Positions 33,709 to 44,229 of a stretch of 64,000 bases of DNA are shown here, piece after piece. The DNA comes from Halichoerus grypus (lineage: Eukaryota; Chordata; Mammalia; Carnivora; Phocidae). Where the stretch lies: assembly GCF_964656455.1 (NCBI RefSeq), contig NC_135719.1, positions 8,039,163 through 8,103,162 on the forward strand, read 5' to 3'. Below the pieces are notes generated by a model. The model was not told the origin of the DNA. It did not search any database and worked only from the letters and a program-made list of their open reading frames with translations. Position 1 is the stretch's first letter; every line of letters begins with the position of its first letter. Position numbers and translations under genes: made by a program.

Positions 33709-34605
33709 TTAGAGGACCCCTTTCAAGATTTGTTGTAGGGCTGGTTTCATGTTTGCAAATTCCTTTAGTTTTTGTTTGTCCTGGAAGCTTTTTATCTCTC
33801 CTTCAATTTTCAATGACAGCCTAGCTGGATATAGTATTCTTGGCTGCATATTTTTCTCATTTAGTGCTCTGAATATGTCCTGCCAGTCCTTTCTGGCCTG
33901 CCAGGTCTCTGTGGATAAGTCTGTTGCCAATCTAATGTTTCTACCATCGTAGGTTACATATCTCTTCTCCCGAGCTGCTTTCAGGATTTTCTCTTTGTCT
34001 CTGAGACTCGTAAGTTTTACTATTAGATGTCAGGGTGTTGACCTATTTTTACTGATTTTGAGAGGGGTTCTCTGTGCTTCCTGGATTTTGATGTCTGTTT
34101 CCTTCCCCAAATTAGGGAAGTTCTCTGCTATAATTTGCTCCAGTATACCTTCTGCCCCTCTCTTTCTTTCTTCTTCTTCTGGGATCCCAATTATTCTAAT
34201 GTTGTTTCGTCTTACGGTATCGTTTATCTCTCGAATTCTGCCCTCGTGATCCAGTAGTTGTTTATCTCTCTTTTTCTCAGCTTCTTTATTTTCCATCATT
34301 TGGTCTTCTATCTCACTGATTCTTTCTTCTGCCTCATTTATCCTAGCAGTTAGCGCCCCCATATTTGATTGCACCTCATTAATAGCCTTTTTGATTTCTA
34401 CTTGGTTAGATTTTAGTTCTTTTACTTCTCCAGAAAGGGTTTCTCTAATAACTTCCATGCTTTTTTCAAGCCCAGCTAGTATCTTTAAAGTGGTGATTCT
34501 GAACTGTAGATCTGACATCGTACTAATGTCCGTATTGAGTAGGTCCCTGGCAGTCGGTACTACCTCTTGTTCTTTTTGTTGAGGTGATTTTTTCCGTCTT
34601 GTCAT
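33709..34605 (-). pseudogene. L1-B ORF1 (RNA-binding chaperone), one nonsense codon
   Basis: 298 codons plus stop, same length and start (MTRRKKSPQQKEQ) as in L1-A, no indel. Basic N-terminus, heptad-rich segment, RRM-like domain (IRIIGIPEEE block), C-terminal domain. One lesion: TGA at 34032-34030, where L1-A has CGA, a CpG change after the NRSTP block. This codon and the two stops of L1-A lie at different positions, so each copy is intact where the other is broken. Confidence 0.93.
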
Positions 34606-36469
34606 TTTGTCCAGAGGAGAATAGATTAATGAGAGAACAAAATGCTAGCAGGGTAACAACGTCCCCAGAAAATATACTCTAAACAAATCAGAAACGACCT
34701 GAAGCAGTGGGAAAAGAAAGGGAAAGAGAGAAAAAAGAAAAAGAAGGAAAAAAAAGAAAAAAGAAAAAGATAAAGATAAAAACAAACAAAAACAGAACAA
34801 ACAAAACAAAACAAAAACAGAATGTGATCAAGTATGATCAGGCTGGTTTATAGATCAGTGCCACACACTAGATTTTGGGTGTATTTTGGTCTGTTGAAAG
34901 AAAGTCCCTCCCAAAATTTTAAAGAAAGAAAAACTTATATATGTACAAAAATAAGGTTTGATATAATGAAGGGATGGAATATGACTGTAAAGATGGAAAT
35001 TATAAAAAATTTTATAAAAGGATTTGATAAGTTGTTTGAAAAAAGAAAGAAGAGGATTAAAAAAAGAAAGAAAAAAGGGAGAGAATGTGATCAGGCAGGG
35101 GAGTAGAAAAATACCATACACTAGAGATTTAGAGTATATTTTGATCTGTTAGAAGAAACTATCTCAAGATTTTAAAGAGAGAACAACTTATATATATATG
35201 CCAAAAATACGGGTAACTACTATGAAGGGATAGAATATGACTTTAAAAATGAAAAATAAAAATGTTTTTTTTTTAAAAAAGGGATTGATAAGATGTTGGT
35301 TGAAAAAGGGAAAAAGAAAAATTCAAAAAAAAAGAAAAAAAGAAAAAAGAAAAAAAGAGAGTTAAAAAAAAATAATTAACTTTGAAAGACTAAAGAATCA
35401 TGGTAAAAAAGCCATGAATTCTATGTGCAGTATTCCCCTAGCGCTGGAGTTCTGCCGTTCTCACTGATCGGTAAACCTGGTCTTGGCTGGCTGTTCTCGC
35501 CGATCTTCTGGGGGAGGGGCCTGTTGCCGTGGTTCCCAAATGTCTTTGCCGGAGGCAGAATTGCCCCGCCCTTGCCGGTCCGGGCTAAGTAATCTGCTCG
35601 GGTTTGCTCTCCGGAGCTTTTGTTCCCTGCAAGCTTTCCGTACAGCCCTGGAGGCGGAGAGTGAAAATGGCGGCCTCCCAGTCTCCGCCCTGGCGGAGCC
35701 GAGAACTCGGGGTCCCGCTCCTCAGCGAGCCCCCAGAGAAAAGCAGTCAGTCACTCCCGTCTCCCCGGTCTCCGGGCGCACTCCGCGCTCACCCGGCCTG
35801 TGACCGCGCCTTTCTATCTGGCACCCGACCCCGGGTGGAGTCTCCAAACCCAGCAGATCCCCGCGGTGCGCTCCCGCACCTCTCCTCCCGGGGGAAGAAG
35901 GTGAGTCTCCCCGGATCTGCCGCTTGTTGGGTCCCCGCTGGAGGAGCAGTGGCCCGACTGTGCCGCGGATCACGGTTTATAGCAACCCCGAGCTGAGAGC
36001 CCGCGCCTGGGCTCCGTCTCTGCAGCCGGCTTCCCTGCTCCGATACCTGGGAGCTCTGCCGCACTCAGGCACCCCCAGTCTTTCTGTGACCCCGAGGGTC
36101 CTGAGACCACACTGTCCCGCGAGGTTCCACCCCCCACTTCGCCACCAGAGTGACGTCCCTCAGCGGAGCCGACTTCTAAAAGTTTCAGTTTTGTGCTCCG
36201 TGGCTCTATCACTTGCCAGAAGCGGCCGATGGAGGCCCCTCCCCCGCCGTCTATCCTCCCGAATATCGCCTCGGATTCACTTCTCCGCACGTCCTACCTT
36301 CCAGAAAGTGGTCGCTTTTCTGTTCAGAGAGTTGTTGCTCTTCTTTTCTTCGATCTCCTGTTGAGTTCGTAGGTGTTCAGAATGGTTTGATCCCTATCCA
36401 GCTGAATTCCTGAGAGGAGACAAAATCCAGGTCTCCTACTCCTCCACCATCTTGCTCCGCCCCCCCCCC
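34606..36469 (-). promoter_or_regulatory. L1-B 5' UTR with internal promoter
   Basis: About 1.86 kb. CpG-rich outer part (35.4-36.47 kb), A-rich inner part with two tandem units of about 253 bp (from about 34832 and from 35085). The first bases carry a G run and the YY1-type GCAAGATGGTGG (plus strand 36444-36455). Promoter role is known for mammalian L1 5' UTRs and inferred here. Confidence 0.8.
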
Positions 36470-37454
36470 GTCTTTATATATTCTTCAAACCAGTTCCTTA
36501 TCAGATATATGATTTGCTCTGCAAATATTTTTTCGCATGTGGGTTGTTTTTTACTTTCTTAATGGTATCCTTTGATGCAAAGAAAAAAAATTAATTTTAG
36601 AGAAGTCTCATTTATCTATTTTTTCTTTTCCTTGCTTATGCTTTTGATGTCATCAGAGCCTATCACCAAATCAAAGGTTTTAAAGATTAATCCCTCTATT
36701 TTCTTTTAAACATTTTATAGCCTTAGCTTTTACACTTAGATTTTTGGTCCATTTTGAACTAATTGGTATAGCCAGTGTGAAGGTGGAGGTGAAACATCAT
36801 TATTTTCCATGTGCATATCCCATTGTCCTGGAACCATTTGTAGAACAGACTATTTTGTCCCTATTGAATAGTCTTGGCCCTATTGCTGAAAATCAATTGA
36901 CCATAGATAATATGGGTTTATTTCTGAATTCCGAATTCTATTTTATTGACCTATATGTATTTCCTTATGCCAGAACCACACTGTGTTGAATACTTCATTA
37001 TTTTGCAGTAAGTTTTGAAATTAGAAAATATAAGACCCCAAATATGTTCTCCTTTTTTGAGATTGTTTTGGCTAACCTAGGGCCCTTAAGTTCTCAAATG
37101 AATTTTACAATCAGCTTGGAAATTTCTTTAAAAAACCCTGTTATTCTGATAGGAATTGGGCTGCATCTTCATATCAAAGCGGGAGATATTGTTATTTTAA
37201 CAATATTAAATCTTAAAAAAATAACAATATTAAATCTTCTGATCATTGAACATGGATGTCTTTCCATTTATTTAGATATTTTTACTGTTTTTAAAAATGT
37301 TTTGTATTTTTCAGAGTCTAAGTTTTATACTTCTTTTGTTAAATTTACTGTTAAGTATATCTTTTTTTATTCTATTGTAAGTGGAATTGTTTTCTTAATT
37401 TCATTTTAGGATTGTTCATTGGTAGCTGTGGCATAATGCAAAAATATATTTGTT

Positions 37455-38165
37455 CTTTTTTCCTTATTGCTGGCACAGAGCCCCTAAAACTCTTGGAATT
37501 TCTTGAGTGATAGGAGTGTCCTCTGTTATTCATAATGAGTCCCTTTGATCACATCTGAGTTTATGCTAATGAGGTTCCTTAGAGTGGGACCCCTCTAGAT
37601 AGCGTCAGGATGGGGTTGGTCACCAGAAAGACCCAGTGATTAGAGGGTTGGAACTTTTAGCCCCACCCACCACCAGGAAGGTGTTGGGGGTAGGGTGGAT
37701 ATGAAGATTGAGCTCTATAAAAACTCTTGAACAATGAAATTTAAAGAATTTCTGGATTGGTGAACACATCACAGTGTTGAGAGAGTGATGCACCCATAGA
37801 GGGCAAGGAAGTTCTGCATAGAACCTCCCCCGCCACCCACACTTTACCTGATGGGGTAAAGCATTTCCCCGAGTCTATGAGACATTTTAGTAAATTACTG
37901 AACTTTAGGAGCAGGGGTCAAGGAAACCTGTAAGATATAGCTAGTTGGTCAGAAGCACAAGTAGCTCTTGGGACTTGCAACTGGTGTCTGAAGTAAGAAC
38001 AGTCTTGTGAGACTGAGCCTTAATTTCTAGGAACTGTGCTAACCTAAGTAATTAGTGTCAGAATTAAACAGTAGTTAGTGTGGAATACCTAGCTGGTCCA
38101 CAGAGAATTGGTTCTTGGTGTTGGAAAACACCTGAGTCATGTACAGAAAAAACAAAACAAAACAC
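37455..38165 (+). repeat. Unassigned LTR-like repeat, copy 2
   Basis: About 700 bp inserted in ORF2 of the ancient L1: the L1 reads TTCATTGGTAG before it and resumes at GATTTTGGTTTATTGAT after an A/AAAAC-rich end. It shares ordered blocks with 27413-28365, including GGCACAGAGCCCCTAAAA, TTGGTGAACACATC, GAGTGATGCACCC, TTGGTCAGAAGCAC, CAGTCTTGTGAGACTGA and GTGTCAGAATTAAAC. A TATAAAAA lies near 37716. Family not recognised. Confidence 0.6.
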
Positions 38166-38749
38166 AACAAAAAACAATGATTTTGGTTTATTGATATTGT
38201 AATCCTGCAATTTTGCTGGATTCCTTGATTAGCTCTAATAGATAATAACGGATTCTTTAGGATTTCCTATATGTAATCATGTTACCTGCAAGTAAAGATA
38301 GTTTTACTTCTTCCTTTCCAATCTGGATGTCGGTCATATCATTTTCTTGCTGAATTGGTCTGGCTAGAACATCAAGTTCAGTGTTGAATAGAAGTGGTGA
38401 GAATGGATAAACTTTTCTTTTTCCTAATGTTAGGGGGCATTCAGTCTTTCACCATTAAGCAGGATGTCATGTGTTTTCAAAGATAACTTTTTCTAGGCTG
38501 AATAAGTTCCCTTCTTTTCTAGTTTGTTGAATACTTTTATCATGGAAAACTGTTCGATTTGGTCAAATTTTGTTTCTGCATTTATGGAGATGATCATGCA
38601 GTCTTTGTTTTTTTATTCTATTGATAAGATATATTGTATTAATTTGTTTCTGAGTGTTAAACCAACCTTGCATTCCTGGCATAGATTATACTTGAGCATG
38701 GGGTATATCCTTCTATATGTTGCTGATTTTGTTTACTAATATTTTCTTT

Positions 38750-38942
38750 ATTTTTTTAAGATTTATTTATTTATTTTTAGAGAGAGAGAGAGAGAAGGAG
38801 AGAGGGGGGAGGGGCAGAGGGAGAGAATCCCACACAGACTCCATGCTGAGCATGGAGCCCAATGCAGGGCTCAATCCTTGACCCTGAGATCACCATCTGA
38901 GCCAAAACCAAGAGTCAATTGCTTAACCGAGTGTGCCACCTT
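38750..38942 (-). mobile_element. Can-SINE, minus strand, older copy
   Basis: T-rich tail, GA-rich tract, AAACCAAGAGTCAATTGC head. Diverged flanks TTTACTAATATTTTCTT and TTTGCTAGTATTCTCTT look like an aged duplication. The very end of the head is lost. Confidence 0.88.
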
Positions 38943-39218
38943 GGTTTGCTAGTATTCTCTTGGGGATTTTTCTATATATTGGTAAGAGATTGTTGTGTAG
39001 TTTTCTTCTCTTGTGGCATCTTCATCTGATTTTGGTGTCAGTGTAAAACTCACCTAAGAAAGAGTTGGGGATATTCCCTCCTCCTCTATTTTTTGGAAGG
39101 TTTTTTAGAGAATTGGTATTATTTTAAGTTTTGTAGTAAAGCACCAAAGTAGCCTTCTGGCCCTGGACTTTTCTTTATGGATATATTTTGGATTACTCTT
39201 TCAATGTCTTTACTTTTT

Positions 39219-39420
39219 ATTTTTTTATTTTTATTTTTTTAAAGATTTTATTTATTCATTTGAGAGAGAGAGAGCACAGGTGGGGGGAGGAACACAGGGA
39301 GAGGGAGAAGCAGACTTCCCACTGAGCAGAGGGCCTGACACAGGGCTCAATCCCAGGACTCTGGGATCATGATTTGAGCTGAAGGCAGACGCTTAAGTGA
39401 CTGAGCCACCCAGGCACCCC
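39219..39420 (-). mobile_element. Can-SINE, minus strand
   Basis: Reverse-complement full-length SINE with flanks TGTCTTTACTTTTT (39205-39218) and TGTCTTTACTTCTT (39421-39434), one mismatch. Confidence 0.95.
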
Positions 39421-39572
39421 TGTCTTTACTTCTTATAGGTCAATTCAGATTTCTCTTCTTGAGATGGTTTTGGTAGTTTGTGTCTTTCTAGGAGCCAGAT
39501 CATTTCTTCTAGGTCATCTAATTTATCATCATACAAATGTTCCTGATACTGTTTTATAAGACATTTTATTTT

Positions 39573-39727
39573 GGGGTGCCAGGGTCATGATCCTGGGGTC
39601 CTGGGATTGAGCCCTGTATTAGGCTCCCTGCTCAATGGGGAGTCTGCTTCTTCCTCTCCTTCTCTCTCTGCCTCTCCCCCTGCTCGTGCTCTCTCTCTCT
39701 CAAATAAATAAATAAAATCTTAAAAAA
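39573..39727 (+). mobile_element. Can-SINE with internal deletion of the promoter region
   Basis: Starts GGGGTGCC like other copies but jumps straight to AGGGTCATGATCCTGG, so about 40 bases with box A are missing. Body, CT-rich tract and AATAAATAAATAAAATCTT tail are intact. Flanks TTTATAAGACATTTTATTTT (39553-39572) and TTTATAAGACTTTTTATTTT (39728-39747) form a 20-base duplication with one mismatch. Confidence 0.93.
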
Positions 39728-41049
39728 TTTATAAGACTTTTTATTTTTTTAAGATTAGGAAAAATGCCCCCCTTTCTTTTATTTCTGATTGTAGTAACTT
39801 GAATCTTCTCTCTATCTCCCTCTTTTTCTCTCTCTCCTCAGTTTCCTACAGATTTGTCAATTTTATTGTTTTTTTCAGAGAATAAACTTCCAGTTTTATT
39901 GAGTTTATCTATTATTTTTCTATTATCTATTTCATTTGTGTTAACTTTTATCTTTATTATTCCCCCCCCCTTTTTTTTTTGCTTTGAGATTAGTTTGTCC
40001 TTCTTTTCCTAGTATCATAAGGTAGAAAGTTAGATTATTGTTTCAAGATCTTTTTTTTAATGTATTAGTTTACAGCTATATATTTCCTTCTGAGCACTAA
40101 TTTTAGTGCATCGATAAGTTTTGCTATGTCATGTTTTTGTTTTATTCATCTCAAAGTATTTTCTAATTTCTCTTGTGATTTATTATGTTTTCCATTGTTA
40201 TTTAGGAGTGCGTTGTTTAAATTCCACATATTTGTGAGTTTCCCAAATTTATGTTATTTCAGCCTGAAGAAATTCCTTCAGAATTTCTTGTAAGGCTGAT
40301 TTACTAACAACAAATTTTCTCAGTTTTTGTTTATTTGGGAATGTCTTTATTTTACCTTCATGTATGAAATATATACTCCTGATATGTGTGTGTTGTTGTC
40401 CATAATGGTGTCCTGCATTTCTCTGAGGTTCTGTTGATCTTTTTCCATTCTTTCTTCTCTTTTTTCTTCAGTTTGTGTAATTTCTATTGATCTATCTTAA
40501 AGTTCACTGTTTCTTTTTCCTGCCAATTCAAGTACACTATTGATCCTCTCTAGTGAATTTTTCATTTCAGTTATTATGTTTTCTTTAACTCCAGAATTTC
40601 CATTTATTTCTTTTTTTTTTTGTAATTTCCATTTCCTTATTGATATACTTTGAGAAGACATTGTCATCATACCTCCCTTTAATTCTTTAATCATGGTGTC
40701 CTTTGGCTTTTTGAATATATTTATAATAGCTGCTTTGAAGTCTTTGTTAAATCCTATATTTACTCTGCTTCTGTTATCTGCTCTTTTGTCCTGTGTATGG
40801 GTCAGACTTGCATGTTTCTTTACATATTTCTTATTTTTGGTTAGAAACTAGACACTTTAGATAATATATTGTAGCAACTCTGGATACTGGCTCCCCAACT
40901 CTCTTTGGGGTTTATTATTGCTACTTACTTGTTTATTTTTTAATGATTGACTGAATTATTTTAGTGAAGTCTATTTCCACTGTAGTGAGTTAAATTACAA
41001 ATGTTGCTACAGAATTATGTCCAAGATAGACTTCTAGTAAAATTGTGAA

Positions 41050-42790
41050 AGTAGTGTGCATAGAGCACGTCCTCAATGATAAAATAGGTGATACCTGTAC
41101 ACCTCCTTGTCACATAGTCAGTTTTGAAAACAACAACAACAACAACAAACTGGTAAAGTAGCTGTCTCTGGAAGGAGGACAGAATGGAAGGGTTATTATA
41201 AAGAAAAACTCATTTTCCTTCCATGCTATTTTTAATTTTTTTTTTTGCCTCATATACAGTTCCTCATATTTGACAAGGGTAGAACAACTGAGTTCTGTTT
41301 CGTTTTGTTTTTGCAATTAGAAAAAAAAATCCAAGCTCTCTCATATTAAATTCATGAATGTTTGTTTTAAATAGAAATTTAATTATTTATTTGGAAATTC
41401 TGATTAGGGATTAATGATTAATAAACATTAATATATCAAAGTGCATTATCTCAAATTTATTTGACATTTTTAAAAAACATACTGGTCTTAGACTAGTGTT
41501 TCATCTGGTAAAATCATTAATAAAATCAGAAGTTTTAGCAAAAAAGGTCTAACCCAGAACTGAAATGTCAGTCTGGAGGATATGCATGTGTTTGTTGAAT
41601 GTTCCTCTTCCTACTCTGTTATTGGCCTTGTTCCATGGCTATCAGCTCTTCCCCTTGTCTTCACTCCTAGACCTCGAGGGTCTCCCCTTACATGGCTACT
41701 TCTTCTTGCTTAATGAGAGTTCCAAGATCATTCACAGGGTGCATTTATTTCTCTGTAACTGCAGGCAACTTCTTCTCAGACTTCATTGTCTGAGTCCCTC
41801 TCTCCATGGGGAGTTCATGCCTTCCGTCTTTGGAGTATGGCTCCTCTCTGATCAGGTTCACTGCAGCAAAATTAACCTGTCATTAAAAAAATATATAATT
41901 GTGCTTCAGTTTTCTCCTGTTTCTTAAATGGATGCTGAACTTAGCTCCAAAGCTCCTTGCCAGAATGCAGCTGAAAAGCCTTTGGCAACAGAAAGCTGAT
42001 TATTTCCAAAAGTGGGACTCCTAATTGGAAAATGTGATGGAATGAAAATAGTGAGTCCCCAGTAATCTCCTTCTAAAATGATAATGTGTTCCACTTAATG
42101 AATATTAATGTGTCATATTCATGAGCCTGGAAAATTTGAACCTGTGAGATAAGAATTTGTTCTACCTCAGAATCAACATGCTCACTCATTCACACTTTCC
42201 CATTCACATAGACAAGCTGCCATTCTTGATGGGACACCTCTCACAGAGAGCAATTAGCATGTATGCAGACCTCTAATTGGTTGTGACTTTCTCTTAATTT
42301 TTTTTCTGTTCCTGAGAATCGTTATGCATGCTTTCATACTCTTTACTCTGTTCTATTCTAAATGTTTAACAGCAAACACCCATGTATTTTACCTCTCATT
42401 TAATTCCTTACTGCCCACAGGGAAGGTATAACATGTAAGGTGTGACTGCAGTTTGGAAGGACTGTTTGTTTTATGAAGAAATGAGAAAGAATCTATACAT
42501 CTAAATGTGTGTTGTGTGTGTGTGTGTCAATATATCCTCGAGATGCTACCTACTTATTCCAATAATGTAGTTATTACTAACTCCTCTTGGGAGCTCCTCT
42601 TTGGAGGACCAGGTCAGTTTTCTCAGTAAAACGTGCAGGTCTGTACTATGATGAGCTAGGTGGAGCCAAATGCAATGGATTTCATTTAAGACACAATTTT
42701 TGTATGGTAATCAAGGCTAGACCCCATCAGGACCCCAGCATAATTAGGGCCCATCCTTGAGATAATTCCACTCTTCAAAACTTGAGACTT
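41050..42790. other. Single-copy DNA, nothing recognised
   Basis: No repeat hallmark apart from a short AAC run near 41135. The 120-codon plus frame at 41565-41927 has no recognisable domain, no splice context and is cut by a normal-looking AT-rich end; I treat it as chance. 41950-42400 has many TAATTG/ATTAG-type AT words and could be conserved noncoding DNA. Confidence 0.45.
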
Positions 42791-42797
42791 GCTTTAA

Positions 42798-42837
<40 letters not shown>

Positions 42838-42846
42838 TCACTCACA
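42798..42846. repeat. AC dinucleotide repeat
   Basis: About 20 AC units with one AAAC interruption; probably polymorphic. It lies at the end of the old L1 3' UTR, a common place for tail-derived microsatellites. Confidence 0.95.
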
Positions 42847-42996
42847 CAACCTTATTGCGACATAATTCATATACCACACAGTTCACCCATTTAAAGTGTA
42901 CATTTCAGTTGTTTTTAGTTTATTCACAGAGTCACACAGCCAGCGTCATAGTGAATTTTAGAACATTTTTTTTAAAGATTATTTATTTATTTATTT

Positions 42997-43032
<36 letters not shown>

Positions 43033-43415
43033 GCATGACAGGGGAGAGGATCAGAGGGAGAAGCAGGCTCCCCGCTGAGCCGGGAGCCCAATGTGGGACT
43101 CGATCCCAGGACTCCGGGACCATGACCTGAGCCGAAGGCAGTCGCTTAACCAACGGAGCCACCCAGGCGCCCGAATTTTAGAACATTTTTATCAGTCCAG
43201 AAAGACACACCATACCCATTAACAGTCACTCATCATTCTGAGGCAACCACTAATCTACTTTCTGCCTCTAGAGGTTTGCTTATTCTGGACATCCCATGTA
43301 CATGGAACCATACGATCTGTGGTCCTTTGCGTCTGGCTTCCTTTGCTTAAGTGTAATGTTTTCAAGGTTCATCCATGTTATAGCATGTATCAGTACTTCA
43401 CTCCTTTTTTTTTTT
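42843..43415 (-). mobile_element. Ancient L1 3' UTR and late ORF2, minus strand
   Basis: CATAATTCATATACCACACAG, CACCCATTTAAAGTGTACA, GGCAACCACTAATCTACTTT, TTCAAGGTTCATCCATGTTA and ATAGCATGTATCAGTACTTC are the reverse complement of the L1M 3' end, in order. A SINE interrupts it at 42971. Confidence 0.8.
42971..43172 (-). mobile_element. Can-SINE, minus strand
   Basis: Reverse-complement SINE with a long (GA)n tract and an exact 18-base duplication GAATTTTAGAACATTTTT at 42953-42970 and 43173-43190. Confidence 0.97.
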
Positions 43416-43419
43416 TTAA

Positions 43420-43880
43420 TTTTTTTAAATTTTTGATAACTTGGGACTCTTTAAGAGAAATACCAGTTATTGTCAAAGAACTACCCATGTAGAATTTATT
43501 TTCAATCAGCTGAACATATATAAATGAATAATTGTTAAATACAAAATATGTGCCCCAAGAACAAATATATTTTGTGGCATGGAAAAATTAGGTTTTGCTC
43601 TACTATTTTCTAGGAAGAATGGAATCAGATAGTGTGGGGATCTTTTGTTTTATTTTAAGGCAACTTGTGTGTAATGGCTATTTTTTTCAGAGCAGAAATG
43701 TCTGCTCTGTACAAGAAATGAGAAAATGCAGTAGAGAGGAGAAGTTTCTGAAGGATGGAAAAAGCTAAGCACTGCCTGATGGAAGGAGGTTCCCAGGCAC
43801 ATGAGAGACCCAGCAACAGTAAGAGAGAAGAAATTGGGAAAGAAGAGATAAGTCAAGGGAGGTGATTTATTCAAAGGTAA
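43420..43880. other. No gene seen
   Basis: T-rich start, then single-copy-looking DNA. The minus frame at 43650-43907 shows no domain. Confidence 0.45.
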
Positions 43881-43885
43881 AAAGC

Positions 43886-44229
43886 TTGTCTTGTGTCCCC
43901 CCAACATTTATGTTTTGAAGCCCTAACCCCTAATATGATGGGATTTAGAGATGGGAACTTTGAGAGAGAAAAGTACATGAAGTCATGAAGGTGGGGTTCT
44001 TATGATAGGATTAGTGCCCTTCTGAAAATAGGAGGAGATACCAGAGTGCTCTCACCCCATGAGACCATGGAGAGAAAGCCACCATCTGAGGTTCTCACCA
44101 GGAATTGAGTTGGCTGGTACCTTGATCTTGGGCTTCTCAGCCTGTGGAACAATGAACAATAAATGTCTCTTGTTTAAGCCACCCAAGCTATGGAATTTTC
44201 TTATATTACTCTAGCGGACAAATACATAG
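43886..44229 (+). mobile_element. MaLR-type solo LTR
   Basis: Begins TGTCTTGTGTCCCCCCAAC and continues TTTATGTTTTGAAGCCCTAA, GGATTTAGAGATGGGAAC, CTCACCCCATGAGACC, CTTGATCTTGGGCTTCTCAG, AACAATAAATGTCTCTTGTT (with AATAAA), TAAGCCACCCAAGCTATGG, ending CTAGCGGACAAATACATAG. This is the ERVL-MaLR (MLT1/MST-like) LTR order from start to end. Confidence 0.7.

Larger units (their letters stand above)
29339..36469 (-). mobile_element. L1-B: full-length carnivore L1, inactive
   Basis: Complete LINE-1 of about 7.13 kb on the minus strand, inserted into the ancient L1. The exact 16-base duplication GTCTTTATATATTCTT lies at 29323-29338 and 36470-36485. Layout: 5' UTR 36469-34606, ORF1 34605-33709, spacer, ORF2 33627-29808, 3' UTR to about 29350, A tail. 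The exact flanks and the long surviving ORF2 frame make it look somewhat younger or better kept than L1-A. It still has one nonsense codon in ORF1 and several lesions in the first third of ORF2. Confidence 0.97.
27220..41050 (-). mobile_element. Ancient L1 (L1M type) split by later insertions
   Basis: Pieces of one old minus-strand L1 appear in the expected order: 3' UTR at 27231-27310 and 28370-28500, late ORF2 at 28500-29322, more ORF2 (RT region) at 36486-37450 and 38165-40000, and ORF1-like sequence at 40260-40900. For example AATAAACTTCCAGTTTTATT at 39880 and TCTTGTAAGGCTGATTTAC at 40286 are L1 hallmarks in reverse complement. L1-B, two copies of an unassigned repeat and four SINEs interrupt it. 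Heavily decayed; no open frame. Confidence 0.75.

Noticed and set aside
16121..36469. A retrotransposition-competent L1
   Set aside because: Both copies have ORF1 nonsense codons and several ORF2 frame lesions including the endonuclease.
41565..41927. 120-codon plus-strand frame, Leu-rich
   Set aside because: No domain, signal peptide pattern or splice context that I could defend; base composition equals the flanks. Treated as chance.
43400..43440. Regularly spaced T runs and SINE tails as a CRISPR-like or satellite array
   Set aside because: No repeat-spacer regularity; they are separate A tails of retroposons. CRISPR is not expected in an animal genome.
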